From an uncultured Chryseobacterium sp. (GTDB lineage: Bacteria > Bacteroidota > Bacteroidia > Flavobacteriales > Weeksellaceae), in assembly GCA_913774355.1 (NCBI GenBank), contig CAJYGB010000032.1, positions 62,001-126,000 of the forward strand: DNA of 64,000 nucleotides, in the 5' to 3' direction. The notes beneath the pieces were generated by a model that was given only the letters and a program-made list of their open reading frames with translations, made no database searches and had not been told where the DNA came from. This document shows, one piece after another, positions 1 through 8,601 of the stretch. A program made the translations under genes and the position numbers. The first letter of the stretch is position 1, and every line of letters begins with the position of its first letter.

Positions 1-2
1 TT

Positions 3-92
3 CGAAAAGAAAACTTTAGAAGTGAAACAAAAGAAAGAATGTTGTTAAAAAATATATTAAATTTGCCAAAACAGTTCAAAGGAAAAACATAA
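3..92 (+). CDS. 3' end of an unidentified upstream gene (partial)
   Basis: A reading frame is open from the left window edge to a TAA at 90-92 and gives about 29 residues, basic and helical-looking, ending LPKQFKGKT. The other two forward frames stop at 19 and 48. Only the C-terminus is visible, so no domain can be named. It lies directly upstream of the retron RNA region on the same strand, so it could be the retron's partner (effector) gene, but that is inference. Open frames of this length also arise by chance in AT-rich DNA. Confidence 0.35.
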   Translation, partial: RKENFRSETKERMLLKNILNLPKQFKGKT

Positions 93-269
93 ATATTAGA
101 AATAGTTAATAAGAAATTATTAACTTCTTGGTAAAGTTTGCTAAGAATATTTGAAGCTACTTGATAATTTTTAATAAGCTAAGTGAAATTTTCTCAAACC
201 GTAGAACCACCTAGCCTTATAACAAACGAAAATTTCACTTAGCTTATTAAGAATTTCATTTTTATTCCT
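80..269 (+). ncRNA. Probable retron msr-msd RNA
   Basis: The gap before the retron reverse transcriptase holds ordered secondary structure. A 9-bp stem with a GAAA loop lies at 104-125, a weak stem at 126-145, and a perfect 23-bp inverted repeat at 171-193/228-250 with a 34-nt loop. Candidate outer a1/a2 arms are 80-93 and 255-269 (core AGGAA/TTCCT, then A/T pairs with one bulge and two mismatches). G99, just inside a1, is a candidate branching guanosine. The order small msr stem-loops, long msd hairpin, then RT gene is the known retron layout. The long hairpin is directly visible; the a1/a2 boundaries are my inference and could move by tens of bases. Confidence 0.6.
171..250 (+). repeat. Perfect 23-bp inverted repeat, proposed msd hairpin
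   Basis: Positions 171-193 are the exact reverse complement of 228-250, separated by 34 nt. The stem is far longer and cleaner than a terminator and has no T-run. It lies 56 bp before the reverse transcriptase start, where a retron msd would be expected. It would give a DNA hairpin of roughly 80 nt if reverse transcribed. Confidence 0.85.
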
Positions 270-306
270 AAGAGATTATAAAATAAATTTAAATAAGTAA
301 TAAGTT

Positions 307-1440
307 ATGTCCTTTCCTTTAGAACTGTTTATTCTAGAAGCCGAAAAGCAAGGAAAATCTAAAGAATATATAGACGTTTGCACTGAATATATTAAAAAAT
401 TAGATTCCAAAGGCTTGCCCGTAATTTTTTCTTTGCATCATCTTGCTCAAGAAATAGGTGTTCAGTATAAATATCTTAGATTTTTAATCGGAGAAAATGA
501 CAAAAAATATGAGCATAAGTATAAAAGATACAATTATTTTACTATAAAAAAGAAGAGGGGTGGTTATAGGGAAATCATGGCCCCTGCTAAAGATCTCAAA
601 TATATTCAAAAATGGATATTATTAAATATTTTATATGCCTATCAATTGGAAAATTGTTGTAAAGGTTTTTTGCCAAATCAAGGAATATTAGATAATGCGA
701 AAGTTCATGAAAACTCCGATGAAATTCTTAAAATTGATTTGTTAAAGTTTTATGATTCAATTACTTTTGGTAGAGTAGTACAAGTCTTTGAATCTGTTGG
801 TTATATAAAAAACTTAGCTATTTCTATGGCAAAACTAGTTACTGCAATTAATAGAGAGAGCTATTGGGACGATTTTGATGAATATTCTAGGCATAAACTA
901 TCTTCAATAAGAAATTTTAACACTCCTGTACTACCTCAAGGAGCACCTACAAGTCCAATGTTGGCAAATATTATAGCAACTAATTTAGATAAAAAGATAA
1001 TGAAATTGTCAAAAAAATTAAATTTCCGCTATAGTCGTTATGCAGACGATCTTACATTTTCTGTAAAGAAAGATGAAGGAGTTTTACCATACTTAAAACT
1101 AATTAAAAACATTATAGAGTCTGAAGGTTTTTTTGTTAATCCTTCAAAAACAATTGTTAAAAAGAGAGGACGACGTCAATATGTAACTGGACTGACTGTA
1201 ACAAATGGTGTTAACCTGTCCAAAAAATATAGGAGAGAAATATTTAAACATTTATATTATTGTAGAAAATTTGGTGTTAATAGTCATTTAAAAAGAAATG
1301 AAAATTTTAGAAAATATAATATAATTCAATTTCATGATTGGTTGTTTGGGCATATTTGCTATACAAATTCTATCAATCAACAAGCAGCAAATAAAATGTT
1401 TGATATTTTTAGAAAAATAAATTGGAGTGTAAGCGAATAA
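307..1440 (+). CDS. Retron-type reverse transcriptase
   Basis: A 377-aa RNA-directed DNA polymerase of the retron group, which copies the msd part of its own RNA into multicopy single-stranded DNA. Visible motifs are NAKVH (130-134, the retron NAxxH signature), catalytic D144 in KIDLLKFYDSI, LPQGAPTSP (209-217), YADD (245-248) with the two catalytic aspartates, and VTG (293-295, the retron VTG signature in the thumb region that reads the RNA). The N-terminal ~75 residues precede the fingers domain and carry no fused effector, nor is there a C-terminal extension. The gene is AT-rich compared with the next genes, which suggests horizontal acquisition. No effector gene follows: a terminator and a convergent glycosidase come next. 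Any partner must be upstream of the window or absent. Confidence 0.93.
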   Translation: MSFPLELFILEAEKQGKSKEYIDVCTEYIKKLDSKGLPVIFSLHHLAQEIGVQYKYLRFLIGENDKKYEHKYKRYNYFTIKKKRGGYREIMAPAKDLKYIQKWILLNILYAYQLENCCKGFLPNQGILDNAKVHENSDEILKIDLLKFYDSITFGRVVQVFESVGYIKNLAISMAKLVTAINRESYWDDFDEYSRHKLSSIRNFNTPVLPQGAPTSPMLANIIATNLDKKIMKLSKKLNFRYSRYADDLTFSVKKDEGVLPYLKLIKNIIESEGFFVNPSKTIVKKRGRRQYVTGLTVTNGVNLSKKYRREIFKHLYYCRKFGVNSHLKRNENFRKYNIIQFHDWLFGHICYTNSINQQAANKMFDIFRKINWSVSE

Positions 1441-1479
1441 TTGTCAACCACTTTAGAATATTGAAAATGGTTGACAATT
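1439..1479. terminator. Bidirectional terminator between retron RT and GH5 gene
   Basis: A 12-bp perfect stem (1439-1450 with 1468-1479) around a 17-nt loop, followed by a T-rich run, starts on the RT stop codon and faces the convergent glycosidase. Confidence 0.8.
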
Positions 1480-1484
1480 CATTT

Positions 1485-3206
1485 TTACTTTATATCGAAA
1501 CTCCTCAGGTTTACCCCGTCATTCTCAAAATAAATACGGATTTTATTTTCCCCTTTTTTAAGATTAATTCCTTTTAACGAAGCGGTTTTCCAGATTTCAT
1601 TTCCGCCGGTCGGCTGTAAAGCAATAATGCCCAGGTGTTTTCCGGAAGTATCTTCAACCCTGATCTTTGCAGGACCATTGCTTGCATAATTGATATTGAA
1701 AGTGTAGGGCTTTCCGTCTTTTACATTGATCGTGTACTGAAGCCATTCGCCGTTTTCCGTTTTCCCAACGTAATATTCATTATTTTTTCCTTTATAAATA
1801 TCAACACCGTCGTTGCGCAGCTGGTTTCCGGAATTCCATTCGGATCTTTTCGCCGGATCGCTTACCCAAAGGTTGACGAAATCTTTATCCAGATAAGCAG
1901 CACCCATTCTTCCCAGATCATAATCCGTTGCGGAGATCCTGCCCGGAGCCTGCAGGTTTTTGAAAGGTTTGGTGGAACCGTCCGTCGTCTGCCTGAACAT
2001 CGCATCGATCACATCATTTTTAATCTCTACATTGCTGAACTTATAGTTGTCAGCAATTTGCATCAACGCTTTTTCAGCGAATTCTTTAGAAGGTTTTTCA
2101 CCGCCGTTCTTCCAGTAATCCAGAAGTTTCTGATATTCCGGAGTAATTTTTACATTCGTGATCCCGGCAATATTGTCGATCTTTTTCATCGGCCAGAAGG
2201 CATAACCGATGTTGTGCCTGTCTAAAAGCAGGATGAGTTCCGTAAACCAGACGTTGGAATTTTCTCCCGTTTCCCCCAGCCAGATCGGGGCGTTGTGTTT
2301 TTCGCGGAGATCCAGTGCAAACTTAAGCGTGGCGTCATCATTGTTGTTCCAGTATTTGTGGAAGCTGAAGACCATATTGTCATCCCAGAGCGGTGTTAAG
2401 CCGTTATAATTGTTTCCCCAGCCGTTTCCTTCGAGAATAATGATGTGTTTCTTGTCAACGGTTCGGATGGCTTCGGTAATTTCTTTCTGCAGTTTCCAAA
2501 GCGGGGCATTGGACCTTTCATCCGTTCCGTTTGGGTTTTTTCCGGTAAAGTTGATATTCGGTTCATTGATCAGGTCGTAACCGCCGATCCAGGGCTCATC
2601 TTTATACCTTTCCGCCAGTTTTTTCCAGAGGGCAATTGTTTTTTTCTGGTTCTCATCGCTTTCCCAAAGGGACGGCTTCGATTTATCGTTGTCGGAGATA
2701 TTTACGTCATTTCCCTGTCCGCCGGGAGCGGCGTGAAGATCCAGGATCAGGTACATTTTATTGTCGGCGCACCATTTCAGCAGATCATCTGTCATTCTGA
2801 AACCTTCTTCCAGCCAGGTATTCTGTCCTTTTACCGGCTCTTTCTCAATCGGTAATGTGTAAAGATTATAGTGCATCGGCAGCCGGATCGAATTGAATCC
2901 CGCTTTTTTCAGAAAGTCGATATCTTGCCTGGTGACCCCGTTTTTCAGATATGCTTTGTAGAATTCGTTCATTCCATCTTCGCCGATCAGTTCTGCGATT
3001 TTCTCTTTAATTTTGTATTGCGGACCGGCAAAATCGGCCGTTTTCAGCATATAACCTTCCTGCAGCATCCATCCGCCAAGACCGAGGCCCCGCAGCTGTA
3101 CATTTTCGCCTTTATCGTTAACGATTTTCTGACCTTGTGTTTTTAAAAGCTGTGATGTCCCAAATTGAGACAATAAAAAAGCGGATAATAGGATGGCTCG
3201 TTTCAT
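1485..3206 (-). CDS. Secreted GH5 family glycoside hydrolase with C-terminal CBM6-like module
   Basis: A 573-aa exported enzyme predicted to cleave beta-linked glucans or mannans. An N-terminal signal peptide (about 1-18) is followed by a GH5 barrel: LILDLHAAPGGQG (153-165), acid/base E215 in LINEPN, H283 in SFHKY and nucleophile E312 in WLGETG. After a linker, residues ~425-573 look like a CBM6/35-type beta-sandwich (NGEWLQYTI, then a C-terminal strand ending NLRSFDIK). There is no T9SS sorting domain. It is a lone gene with no sugar-uptake (Sus) genes nearby. The exact substrate cannot be assigned from sequence alone; exo-beta-1,3-glucanase and endoglucanase subfamilies are both possible. 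Confidence 0.88.
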   Translation of the reverse strand: MKRAILLSAFLLSQFGTSQLLKTQGQKIVNDKGENVQLRGLGLGGWMLQEGYMLKTADFAGPQYKIKEKIAELIGEDGMNEFYKAYLKNGVTRQDIDFLKKAGFNSIRLPMHYNLYTLPIEKEPVKGQNTWLEEGFRMTDDLLKWCADNKMYLILDLHAAPGGQGNDVNISDNDKSKPSLWESDENQKKTIALWKKLAERYKDEPWIGGYDLINEPNINFTGKNPNGTDERSNAPLWKLQKEITEAIRTVDKKHIIILEGNGWGNNYNGLTPLWDDNMVFSFHKYWNNNDDATLKFALDLREKHNAPIWLGETGENSNVWFTELILLLDRHNIGYAFWPMKKIDNIAGITNVKITPEYQKLLDYWKNGGEKPSKEFAEKALMQIADNYKFSNVEIKNDVIDAMFRQTTDGSTKPFKNLQAPGRISATDYDLGRMGAAYLDKDFVNLWVSDPAKRSEWNSGNQLRNDGVDIYKGKNNEYYVGKTENGEWLQYTINVKDGKPYTFNINYASNGPAKIRVEDTSGKHLGIIALQPTGGNEIWKTASLKGINLKKGENKIRIYFENDGVNLRSFDIK

Positions 3207-3320
3207 AATGGTTTTAAATATTTAAATAATAGGAGATTGTTTTAAGAAATAAACTTTTAAGTATTCGCAAATATATTAAAATTATTTAATCATAAGGAAT
3301 GATTGAAAAAGTTCGTCAAA

Positions 3321-3350
3321 TAAAAAACGGGCTGCAAGAGCCCGCTTTAT
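3321..3350 (-). terminator. Terminator of the 3369-4813 operon
   Basis: The stem CGGGCT/AGCCCG (3328-3333/3339-3344) is followed on the minus strand by a run of six T. Confidence 0.7.
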
Positions 3351-3368
3351 AAATATTTCATTTAAAGA

Positions 3369-3848
3369 TCAATGTAAATTATAGGACAGCACTGTTAAAA
3401 GCAAGCCCAATATTATTTGAGGAAATACTTTTTTAAAAGAAGCGTCCCTAAAATAAAAATAGCTTAATGCAGCAAACAGAACGGCTGATACGATAATGCC
3501 TGTAAAACTGACATATACCGAAAAATCTTTAAAATTTTCAGCCCATACGAAAAAATTCAGTGCTATTTCTAAAATGGTAATCACAAGGAATAAAGTATTC
3601 CATGGATTTATTACTTTACGGTTTAATAAAAAAGCGATAAATCCAGCCACTCCAAAAATCCCTTTGAAAAGGGTAATGAACACATTCCAATGATCAAACG
3701 GAGAAATCTGTAAAAAAGTTTTATAGGGCTGATAAATGCTTTTCGTAATATTATAATCTTTGATAATAAAGGTATAGCTTACGTATAAGCACATAAGTGC
3801 CAGATACAGTAGGATCAGCGGAAACAGATATTCTTTTTTATTTTTCAT
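3369..3848 (-). CDS. Four-helix integral membrane protein, unknown
   Basis: A 159-aa hydrophobic protein with four evident membrane segments (about 9-29, 54-76, 84-105 and 111-155 containing the last one or two). I recognise no family. Its start codon overlaps the stop of the upstream Gfo/Idh/MocA gene by 4 bp (ATGA), so the two are translated from one message. A strong terminator follows. The function is unknown; the coupling suggests co-expression, not necessarily a shared pathway. Confidence 0.75.
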   Translation of the reverse strand: MKNKKEYLFPLILLYLALMCLYVSYTFIIKDYNITKSIYQPYKTFLQISPFDHWNVFITLFKGIFGVAGFIAFLLNRKVINPWNTLFLVITILEIALNFFVWAENFKDFSVYVSFTGIIVSAVLFAALSYFYFRDASFKKVFPQIILGLLLTVLSYNLH

Positions 3849-4813
3849 TGATTACCGATAAGCTTCATAATCTCCAGAGCAACTTTTAGTGCTTCCGTTC
3901 CGTCCCCGATAGAAACTTCCACATGCTTGTCTTCGGTAATTGAATCGGCAAAAGAATTTAATTCATCTAAGATGGCATTGTTCGGCTGAATGTTCGGATA
4001 TTCAAATAAGATCTGATTTTTTTCGCCCTCCGCATTTTCAATAATCATATCGAATGGAGTAGGGGTTTCCGGCGCATCTTTCATCCGGATGACTTCCGCT
4101 TTTTTCTCCAGGAAATCCACCGAGATATAAGCGTCTTTCTGGAAGAACCGGCTTTTTCTCATGGCTTTCATCGAAATTCTGGAAGTCGTTAAATTGGCGA
4201 CGCATCCGTTTTCAAATTCAATTCTCGCATTGGCAATATCCGGGGTTTTGCTTACGACACAAACGCCGCTTGCGTGGATATTCTTCACTTTTGATTTTAC
4301 CATGCTCAATAAAATATCAAGATCGTGGATCATCAGGTCCAGCACCACCGAGACATCCGTTCCGCGGGGATTGAACTCCGCGAGGCGGTGGATTTCGATG
4401 AACATCGGATTGTTGATGTGTTCTTTGGTCGCAATAAAGGCAGGGTTGTATCTTTCGACGTGTCCCACCTGCGCCTTGATGCCTTTCACCTCACATTTTC
4501 TGAGGATTTCTTCAGCCTGTTCCAGGGTTTGGGTTACCGGTTTCTCGATGAAGAAATGAAGCCCTTTTTCAATAGCTTTTAGAGCATAATCATAATGATA
4601 AACCGTCGGGGTCACAATATCCAGCATATCGATCTGCTCAAGCAATTCATCGAAATTTTCAAAATACCGGTATCCGAATTCTGCTTCGAGTTTCCTTCCG
4701 TTTTCCGCATCTTTATCATGAAATCCTACGAATTCGTATTTATCCGACTGATTTAAAAGTCGTAAATGGATTTTTCCCAAATGTCCGGCACCTACCAAAC
4801 CTGCTTTTAACAT
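3845..4813 (-). CDS. Gfo/Idh/MocA family NAD(P)-dependent oxidoreductase
   Basis: 322 aa from the chosen start. The N-terminal Rossmann fold begins at once with LKAGLVGAGHLGKIHLRLL (GxGxxG), and EKPVTQT carries the conserved EKP lysine of the family. The C-terminal half is the mixed sheet domain used for substrate binding and oligomerisation. A longer frame to 4912 exists, but its 33 extra residues do not fit the family, so I start at ATG 4813. The family oxidises or reduces sugars, inositols and related hydroxy compounds, often for cell-surface sugar synthesis; no substrate can be told from the neighbours. The gene overlaps a membrane protein gene downstream. Confidence 0.85.
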   Translation of the reverse strand: MLKAGLVGAGHLGKIHLRLLNQSDKYEFVGFHDKDAENGRKLEAEFGYRYFENFDELLEQIDMLDIVTPTVYHYDYALKAIEKGLHFFIEKPVTQTLEQAEEILRKCEVKGIKAQVGHVERYNPAFIATKEHINNPMFIEIHRLAEFNPRGTDVSVVLDLMIHDLDILLSMVKSKVKNIHASGVCVVSKTPDIANARIEFENGCVANLTTSRISMKAMRKSRFFQKDAYISVDFLEKKAEVIRMKDAPETPTPFDMIIENAEGEKNQILFEYPNIQPNNAILDELNSFADSITEDKHVEVSIGDGTEALKVALEIMKLIGNQ

Positions 4814-5127
4814 AGCTGTATTAAATTTCCGTAAAGATAATAAATTTAAGGTTTCGGCTGAGATGATAGATTTTAGGTTATCAAATAAGAATCTCCTGGC
4901 GGTTTTGCACATTTCAATCCTGAACGTGATTGATGGAATATAATTTTATTGAAGATAAGATTTTTGTGCTTATTACATTATGGTTATTTGAAAAATTCCT
5001 TGCGACTTCTCATATTACAAGCAAAAGTTTTCTCTGAAATAGCAACGTTCCTTCGGTTTTCAGGGTTGGGAGATCGTAAATGTTTTTATATTTTTGTGGA
5101 AATTACTTTGTAAATCTAATAGTGACC
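4814..5127. other. Divergent intergenic region
   Basis: About 310 bp between the minus-strand oxidoreductase and the plus-strand pcm gene. It should hold both promoters, but I cannot define a clear -33/-7 pair. I see no repeat or RNA structure. Confidence 0.4.
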
Positions 5128-5781
5128 ATGATGCAGGATTCGTTTGTACATAAAGGAAAAAGAAAAATTTTAGTAGATTATCTCCGGAACAGGATCGGGA
5201 TTTCGGACGAGCATGTTCTCGCCGCGATGAATGAAGTTCCGAGACATCTTTTTATCGAAAGTATTTTTGAAGATTTCGCTTATGAAGACCGGGCGTTTCC
5301 GATTCTTGCTCATCAGACGATTTCCCATCCTTCTACGGTAGCGGAACAATCGGAACTGCTGCAGGTAAAACCTGGGGAAAAAGTACTTGAAATCGGTACG
5401 GGATGCGGATATCAGACCGCTGTTTTGCTGGCAATGAAAGCGCATGTGTATACGGTTGAACGGCAGAAAGATCTTTTCGATTTCTCAAAAAAGAAGCTTC
5501 GGGAAATGAATCTCTATCCTAAATTCCAAAGTTTCGGGGACGGTTTTGCCGGACTTCCTACCTTTGCCCCTTTCGATAAGATTATTGTGACCTGCGGAGC
5601 TTCCGTATTGCCTACGGAACTCCTGAAGCAGCTGAAAGTCGGTGGTAAAATGGTGATTCCTTTAGGGCCTACCGATGAACAGGTGCTCTACCGCTTCACC
5701 AAAGCTTCCCAAACGGAATTTGAAAAAGAAGAGTTCGGAGCCTACAAATTTGTCCCGATGCTGGGCAATACCCACCAATAA
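5128..5781 (+). CDS. pcm: Protein-L-isoaspartate O-methyltransferase
   Basis: A SAM-dependent methyltransferase of about 217 aa that starts repair of isoaspartyl residues in aged proteins. Visible features are the family's substrate-contact region HQTISHPSTVAEQSELL, the SAM motif VLEIGTGCGYQTAVL and the later FDKIIVTCG. The upstream frame extends to 5080, but the first 16 residues are hydrophobic and atypical. ATG at 5128 or the adjacent 5131 places the start at the usual MQDSFVHKGKR N-terminus. It is an apparently monocistronic housekeeping gene, cytosolic. Confidence 0.92.
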   Translation: MMQDSFVHKGKRKILVDYLRNRIGISDEHVLAAMNEVPRHLFIESIFEDFAYEDRAFPILAHQTISHPSTVAEQSELLQVKPGEKVLEIGTGCGYQTAVLLAMKAHVYTVERQKDLFDFSKKKLREMNLYPKFQSFGDGFAGLPTFAPFDKIIVTCGASVLPTELLKQLKVGGKMVIPLGPTDEQVLYRFTKASQTEFEKEEFGAYKFVPMLGNTHQ

Positions 5782-5877
5782 TTTTAAATTTATGGATAGT
5801 AGCACTACTGAAATTTAATTTCCGTTCGGAATGAAAATTGAATGCGTTTAAAATGCAATCAATTAAATCTTAATGCA

Positions 5878-6132
5878 ATGGAGACCAACAGATTTAAATC
5901 ATCACAGGATTTCAGCAACATTCAGAAAAACATAGAGAATAATCCGGAATACCATACAGAAAGTTATTCTCAGCAGGTAAAAGATTATATCAGCGACATG
6001 AAAATTCGGAACCAGGAAGCCACGAAAGAAGGGTTTATGAACGATACCAGAAAAACAGCCCGCGAAATATGGGAAGAAATTGAAGAGCTGGCCTCAGATG
6101 CCTGGGATAGACACGAACACGAAGACCAATAA
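5878..6132 (+). CDS. Small hydrophilic protein, unknown
   Basis: An 84-aa charged, helical protein (METNRFKSSQ to HEHEDQ) with no membrane segment, signal or Cys. An in-frame ATG at 5842 would add 12 residues, but the lower start gives a cleaner N-terminus. A strong terminator follows within 20 bp, so it is a real, separately terminated gene. I do not recognise the family. The size and composition resemble small stress-induced soluble proteins, but that is only a resemblance. Confidence 0.65.
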   Translation: METNRFKSSQDFSNIQKNIENNPEYHTESYSQQVKDYISDMKIRNQEATKEGFMNDTRKTAREIWEEIEELASDAWDRHEHEDQ

Positions 6133-6150
6133 TTTTTAATATTAAAGTTG

Positions 6151-6190
6151 AAAACCTCGCTCCGGATCAAGGGAGTGAGGTTTTGTTTTT
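6151..6190 (+). terminator. Rho-independent terminator
   Basis: A 13-bp stem with one mismatch (6151-6163/6171-6184) runs into TTTTGTTTTT, directly after the small gene at 5878-6132. Confidence 0.85.
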
Positions 6191-6430
6191 GTAAAAGCAT
6201 TTTTAAATTCAGCAGATTTAATTTAATCTGGATTCAATAGGATTGAATTTAATGTAACTCTAAATGAAAAGTCGGGTTTGATAAGCTGGAAGAGAGAAGC
6301 CGGATGCTGAAAATCTATTTAAAATCCCAGATTATTTTCGGTTTATTCTTTCTAAAATAGCTTGAGATAAATTAAATATTATCGAGATTGATTTAATAAT
6401 ATTTAGAAAATTAGAAAATAGGAATGATTA

Positions 6431-6639
6431 AGAGCCTGTTTAAATTTTAATTCTGCGAACTTTCCGTCATTTTTCTTAATTTTCTGAATTAAATAAACTT
6501 TGTTTATTCTTCACTTTAATATGATGATTTCAATTGATTTAATTGAATATCGCCGGGCAACCGACATATTATTTTTTTTAAGCTAAAATACCTTAAATTC
6601 TTAATGTTAAAATATAAAAGGTAAATTTAAACAGGTTCT
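6431..6639. mobile_element. MITE-like repeat, copy 1 (about 209 bp)
   Basis: A non-coding element whose ends are inverted repeats: AGAGCCTGTTTAAATTT on the left and its reverse complement with one change on the right. An internal AATAAAC/GTTTATT mini-hairpin lies near the middle. The whole stretch recurs at 28791-28998 with roughly 90% identity, and more loosely at 7815-7984. There is no coding capacity. The flanking stretches 6191-6430 and 6640-6841 are AT-rich and I see nothing else in them. Confidence 0.7.
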
Positions 6640-6841
6640 AAGCTTTTAATATTAAGAGCTTCGGGCTGTGAGTTAACGAAAAAACTTCCGGCATCCGGCT
6701 TCACTCTTCCAGCCAAGTAATCTAATGTATCTTTAAAATGTAATCCTGAACAACCGTACAAAAATTGCTCATCGTTTTATGGTTTGCTTTTTGTTGCTTC
6801 AAAACTTTTAAAGAATAAGGAAACCAGATAAAAAATTAAGC

Positions 6842-7816
6842 ATGAAAGTATTCATTACAAAAAGAATTCCTGAGGCGGGCATCCAGCTGCTGAAAGACGC
6901 AGGACTGGAAATTTTTATCTCCGAACACGAAAATCTGTCGCACGAAGAATGGCTGAATTACTGCAAAGGCAGCGACATGATCCTGAGTGTGGGCAGCGAG
7001 TTCAGATACGATCAAGCCTTTTTCAATAATTGTCCTGAAGTGAAAGCCATTGCCCTATATTCGGTAGGTTTCGATCATGTGGATGTTAAAGAAGCCACGG
7101 CCAGGAATATTCCGGTGGGAAATACACCGGATGTGTTGAGTAAGGCGACTTCCGATGTTGCCTTTTTGCTGATGCAGTCGGTAGCGAGAAGAGCCAGCTA
7201 TAATTTCGGAAAGGTGAAGTCGGGCAATTGGGGCGATTTTGATCCGCTGCATGCCTTGGGGCAGGAACTCTACGGAAAAACATTGGGCATTTTTGGGTTG
7301 GGAAGGATCGGGATGGAAATGGCTAAAAAATCGAAAACTGCTTTCGGAATGGAAATTATTTACCATAACCGTAGCCATAATGATGAGGCAGAAAAAGAAC
7401 TTGGCGCCAGATACGTTTCTTTTGATGAACTGATTACGCAGTCTGATGTCCTAAGCATTCATGCCAACTTTAAACCAGAACAGAAAGAACTTTTCAATGC
7501 TTCGGTTTTTGAAAAAATGAAGGAGAATGCCATCTTTATCAATACCGCAAGAGGCGGCTTCCACAACCAGAAAGACCTTTATGATGCTTTGGCCGAACAT
7601 AAGATCTGGGGTGCCGGGCTGGATGTGACGAATCCTGAGCCGATGTTTAAGGATGACCCTATGCTAGAGCTTTCAAACGTCTGTGTACTGCCGCATATCG
7701 GCTCAGCCACCGTCGAAGCACGAACCGGGATGGCGAAGATAGCAGCAGCAAATCTCATCGCCTTTTCAAAAGGAGAACCGATGCCTGCCAGCGTAAATCC
7801 GGAGGTTTATTCTTAG
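6842..7816 (+). CDS. D-isomer specific 2-hydroxyacid dehydrogenase
   Basis: A 324-aa NAD(P)-dependent dehydrogenase, probably a glyoxylate/hydroxypyruvate reductase or D-lactate-type enzyme. The nucleotide-binding motif is GKTLGIFGLGRIG. The catalytic Arg lies in INTARGG, the Glu in NPEPMF and the His in LPHIGSAT, the usual R-E-H set. The length is normal. It is monocistronic: a ~700-bp repeat-bearing gap precedes it. Its TAG stop (7814-7816) overlaps the left end of a degenerate MITE-like copy, so insertion of that element may have set the present 3' end. Substrate choice between 2-ketogluconate, glyoxylate and hydroxypyruvate is not decidable here. Confidence 0.88.
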   Translation: MKVFITKRIPEAGIQLLKDAGLEIFISEHENLSHEEWLNYCKGSDMILSVGSEFRYDQAFFNNCPEVKAIALYSVGFDHVDVKEATARNIPVGNTPDVLSKATSDVAFLLMQSVARRASYNFGKVKSGNWGDFDPLHALGQELYGKTLGIFGLGRIGMEMAKKSKTAFGMEIIYHNRSHNDEAEKELGARYVSFDELITQSDVLSIHANFKPEQKELFNASVFEKMKENAIFINTARGGFHNQKDLYDALAEHKIWGAGLDVTNPEPMFKDDPMLELSNVCVLPHIGSATVEARTGMAKIAAANLIAFSKGEPMPASVNPEVYS

Positions 7817-7984
7817 AGTCTGTCTAAATTGATCTGATAATTTTATGGACTTTTACTTAATGCTTCTTCATTCAAATAAACAAAGTTCGTTCTGACCATC
7901 AGTGGTAATAAATCTTTAGAATCGACATCGTTAAATTCAATTTCTTAAGTGTTAAAAATTTAATAATCAGTCTATTAATAGATC
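7815..7984. mobile_element. Degenerate MITE-like repeat, copy 3
   Basis: The left end AGAGTCTGTCTAAATT resembles the terminal repeat of the copies at 6431 and 28791. The internal GACAT, TTAAATTC and TGTTAAAA blocks occur in the same order. The right end near CAGTCT is eroded. It is shorter by internal deletion and the match is by eye. Confidence 0.4.
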
Positions 7985-8100
7985 AAGGTTTCATTTCTTA
8001 CTACTGAAAATATATTTAGGGTGTAAAAAAGCTCTTAGGTTTCCCGAAATCCTGGAATTATTTTTGTTTGAATACTCCTAACACTAAAACAAACAAGATT

Positions 8101-8400
8101 ATGATATCTGAAAACAGCGAACAAGAACAGGAAAGAAGACTGGAGCAGAGAGACTATCAGCCAAGTGAAGATATTTTCAATCAGGAGGACCATATTCCTC
8201 TGGATGGCGACGGCAGGCCGGTATATGACGAAAAAGAGGAAGTCGATGAAGATAAAATAGATAAAGGACTCGATATTCCCGGTGTGGAAGAAGATGATGC
8301 AATGGAGGAAATAGGCGCGGAGGACGAAGAAAATAACTATTGGAGCATGAGCGATAATAATGACGATCATGAAGAGCAGAATGAAGATGTTCTTACATAA
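8101..8400 (+). CDS. Small, very acidic protein, unknown
   Basis: A 99-aa protein rich in Asp, Glu, Asn and Gln, without hydrophobic segments, signal peptide or Cys; it is probably disordered. One short motif-like stretch is IPLDGDGRPVYDEKEE. I start at ATG 8101; a TTG 33 nt upstream is possible but less likely. A terminator lies 27 bp downstream. No family recognised. Confidence 0.65.
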   Translation: MISENSEQEQERRLEQRDYQPSEDIFNQEDHIPLDGDGRPVYDEKEEVDEDKIDKGLDIPGVEEDDAMEEIGAEDEENNYWSMSDNNDDHEEQNEDVLT

Positions 8401-8426
8401 GATAGCATTATTTTTCTAACAATATG

Positions 8427-8457
8427 AACCTTACTTTACGAAAGTGAGGTTTTTTTA
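8427..8457 (+). terminator. Rho-independent terminator
   Basis: The stem AACCTTACTTT/AAAGTGAGGTT with a 3-nt loop is followed by a run of seven T. Confidence 0.85.
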
Positions 8458-8601
8458 TGCAATACTTATAATGTAAATTGTTGAAATACAATTTTATACG
8501 CTTTATACTATTAATTTAATATAAATAAATGGTTATGATTGAAAATTATATCATAAAAAGTATTAATTTTATCTCATAAAGGGGAATATTATTATACAAT
8601 T

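Noticed and set aside
1..48. Frame 1 open at the left edge, ending at 48
   Set aside because: Shorter than the frame ending at 92, with no better composition; kept only the longer one as a candidate.
2209..3146. Long plus-strand frames antisense to the GH5 gene
   Set aside because: Opposite-strand shadows of a gene with clear catalytic motifs.
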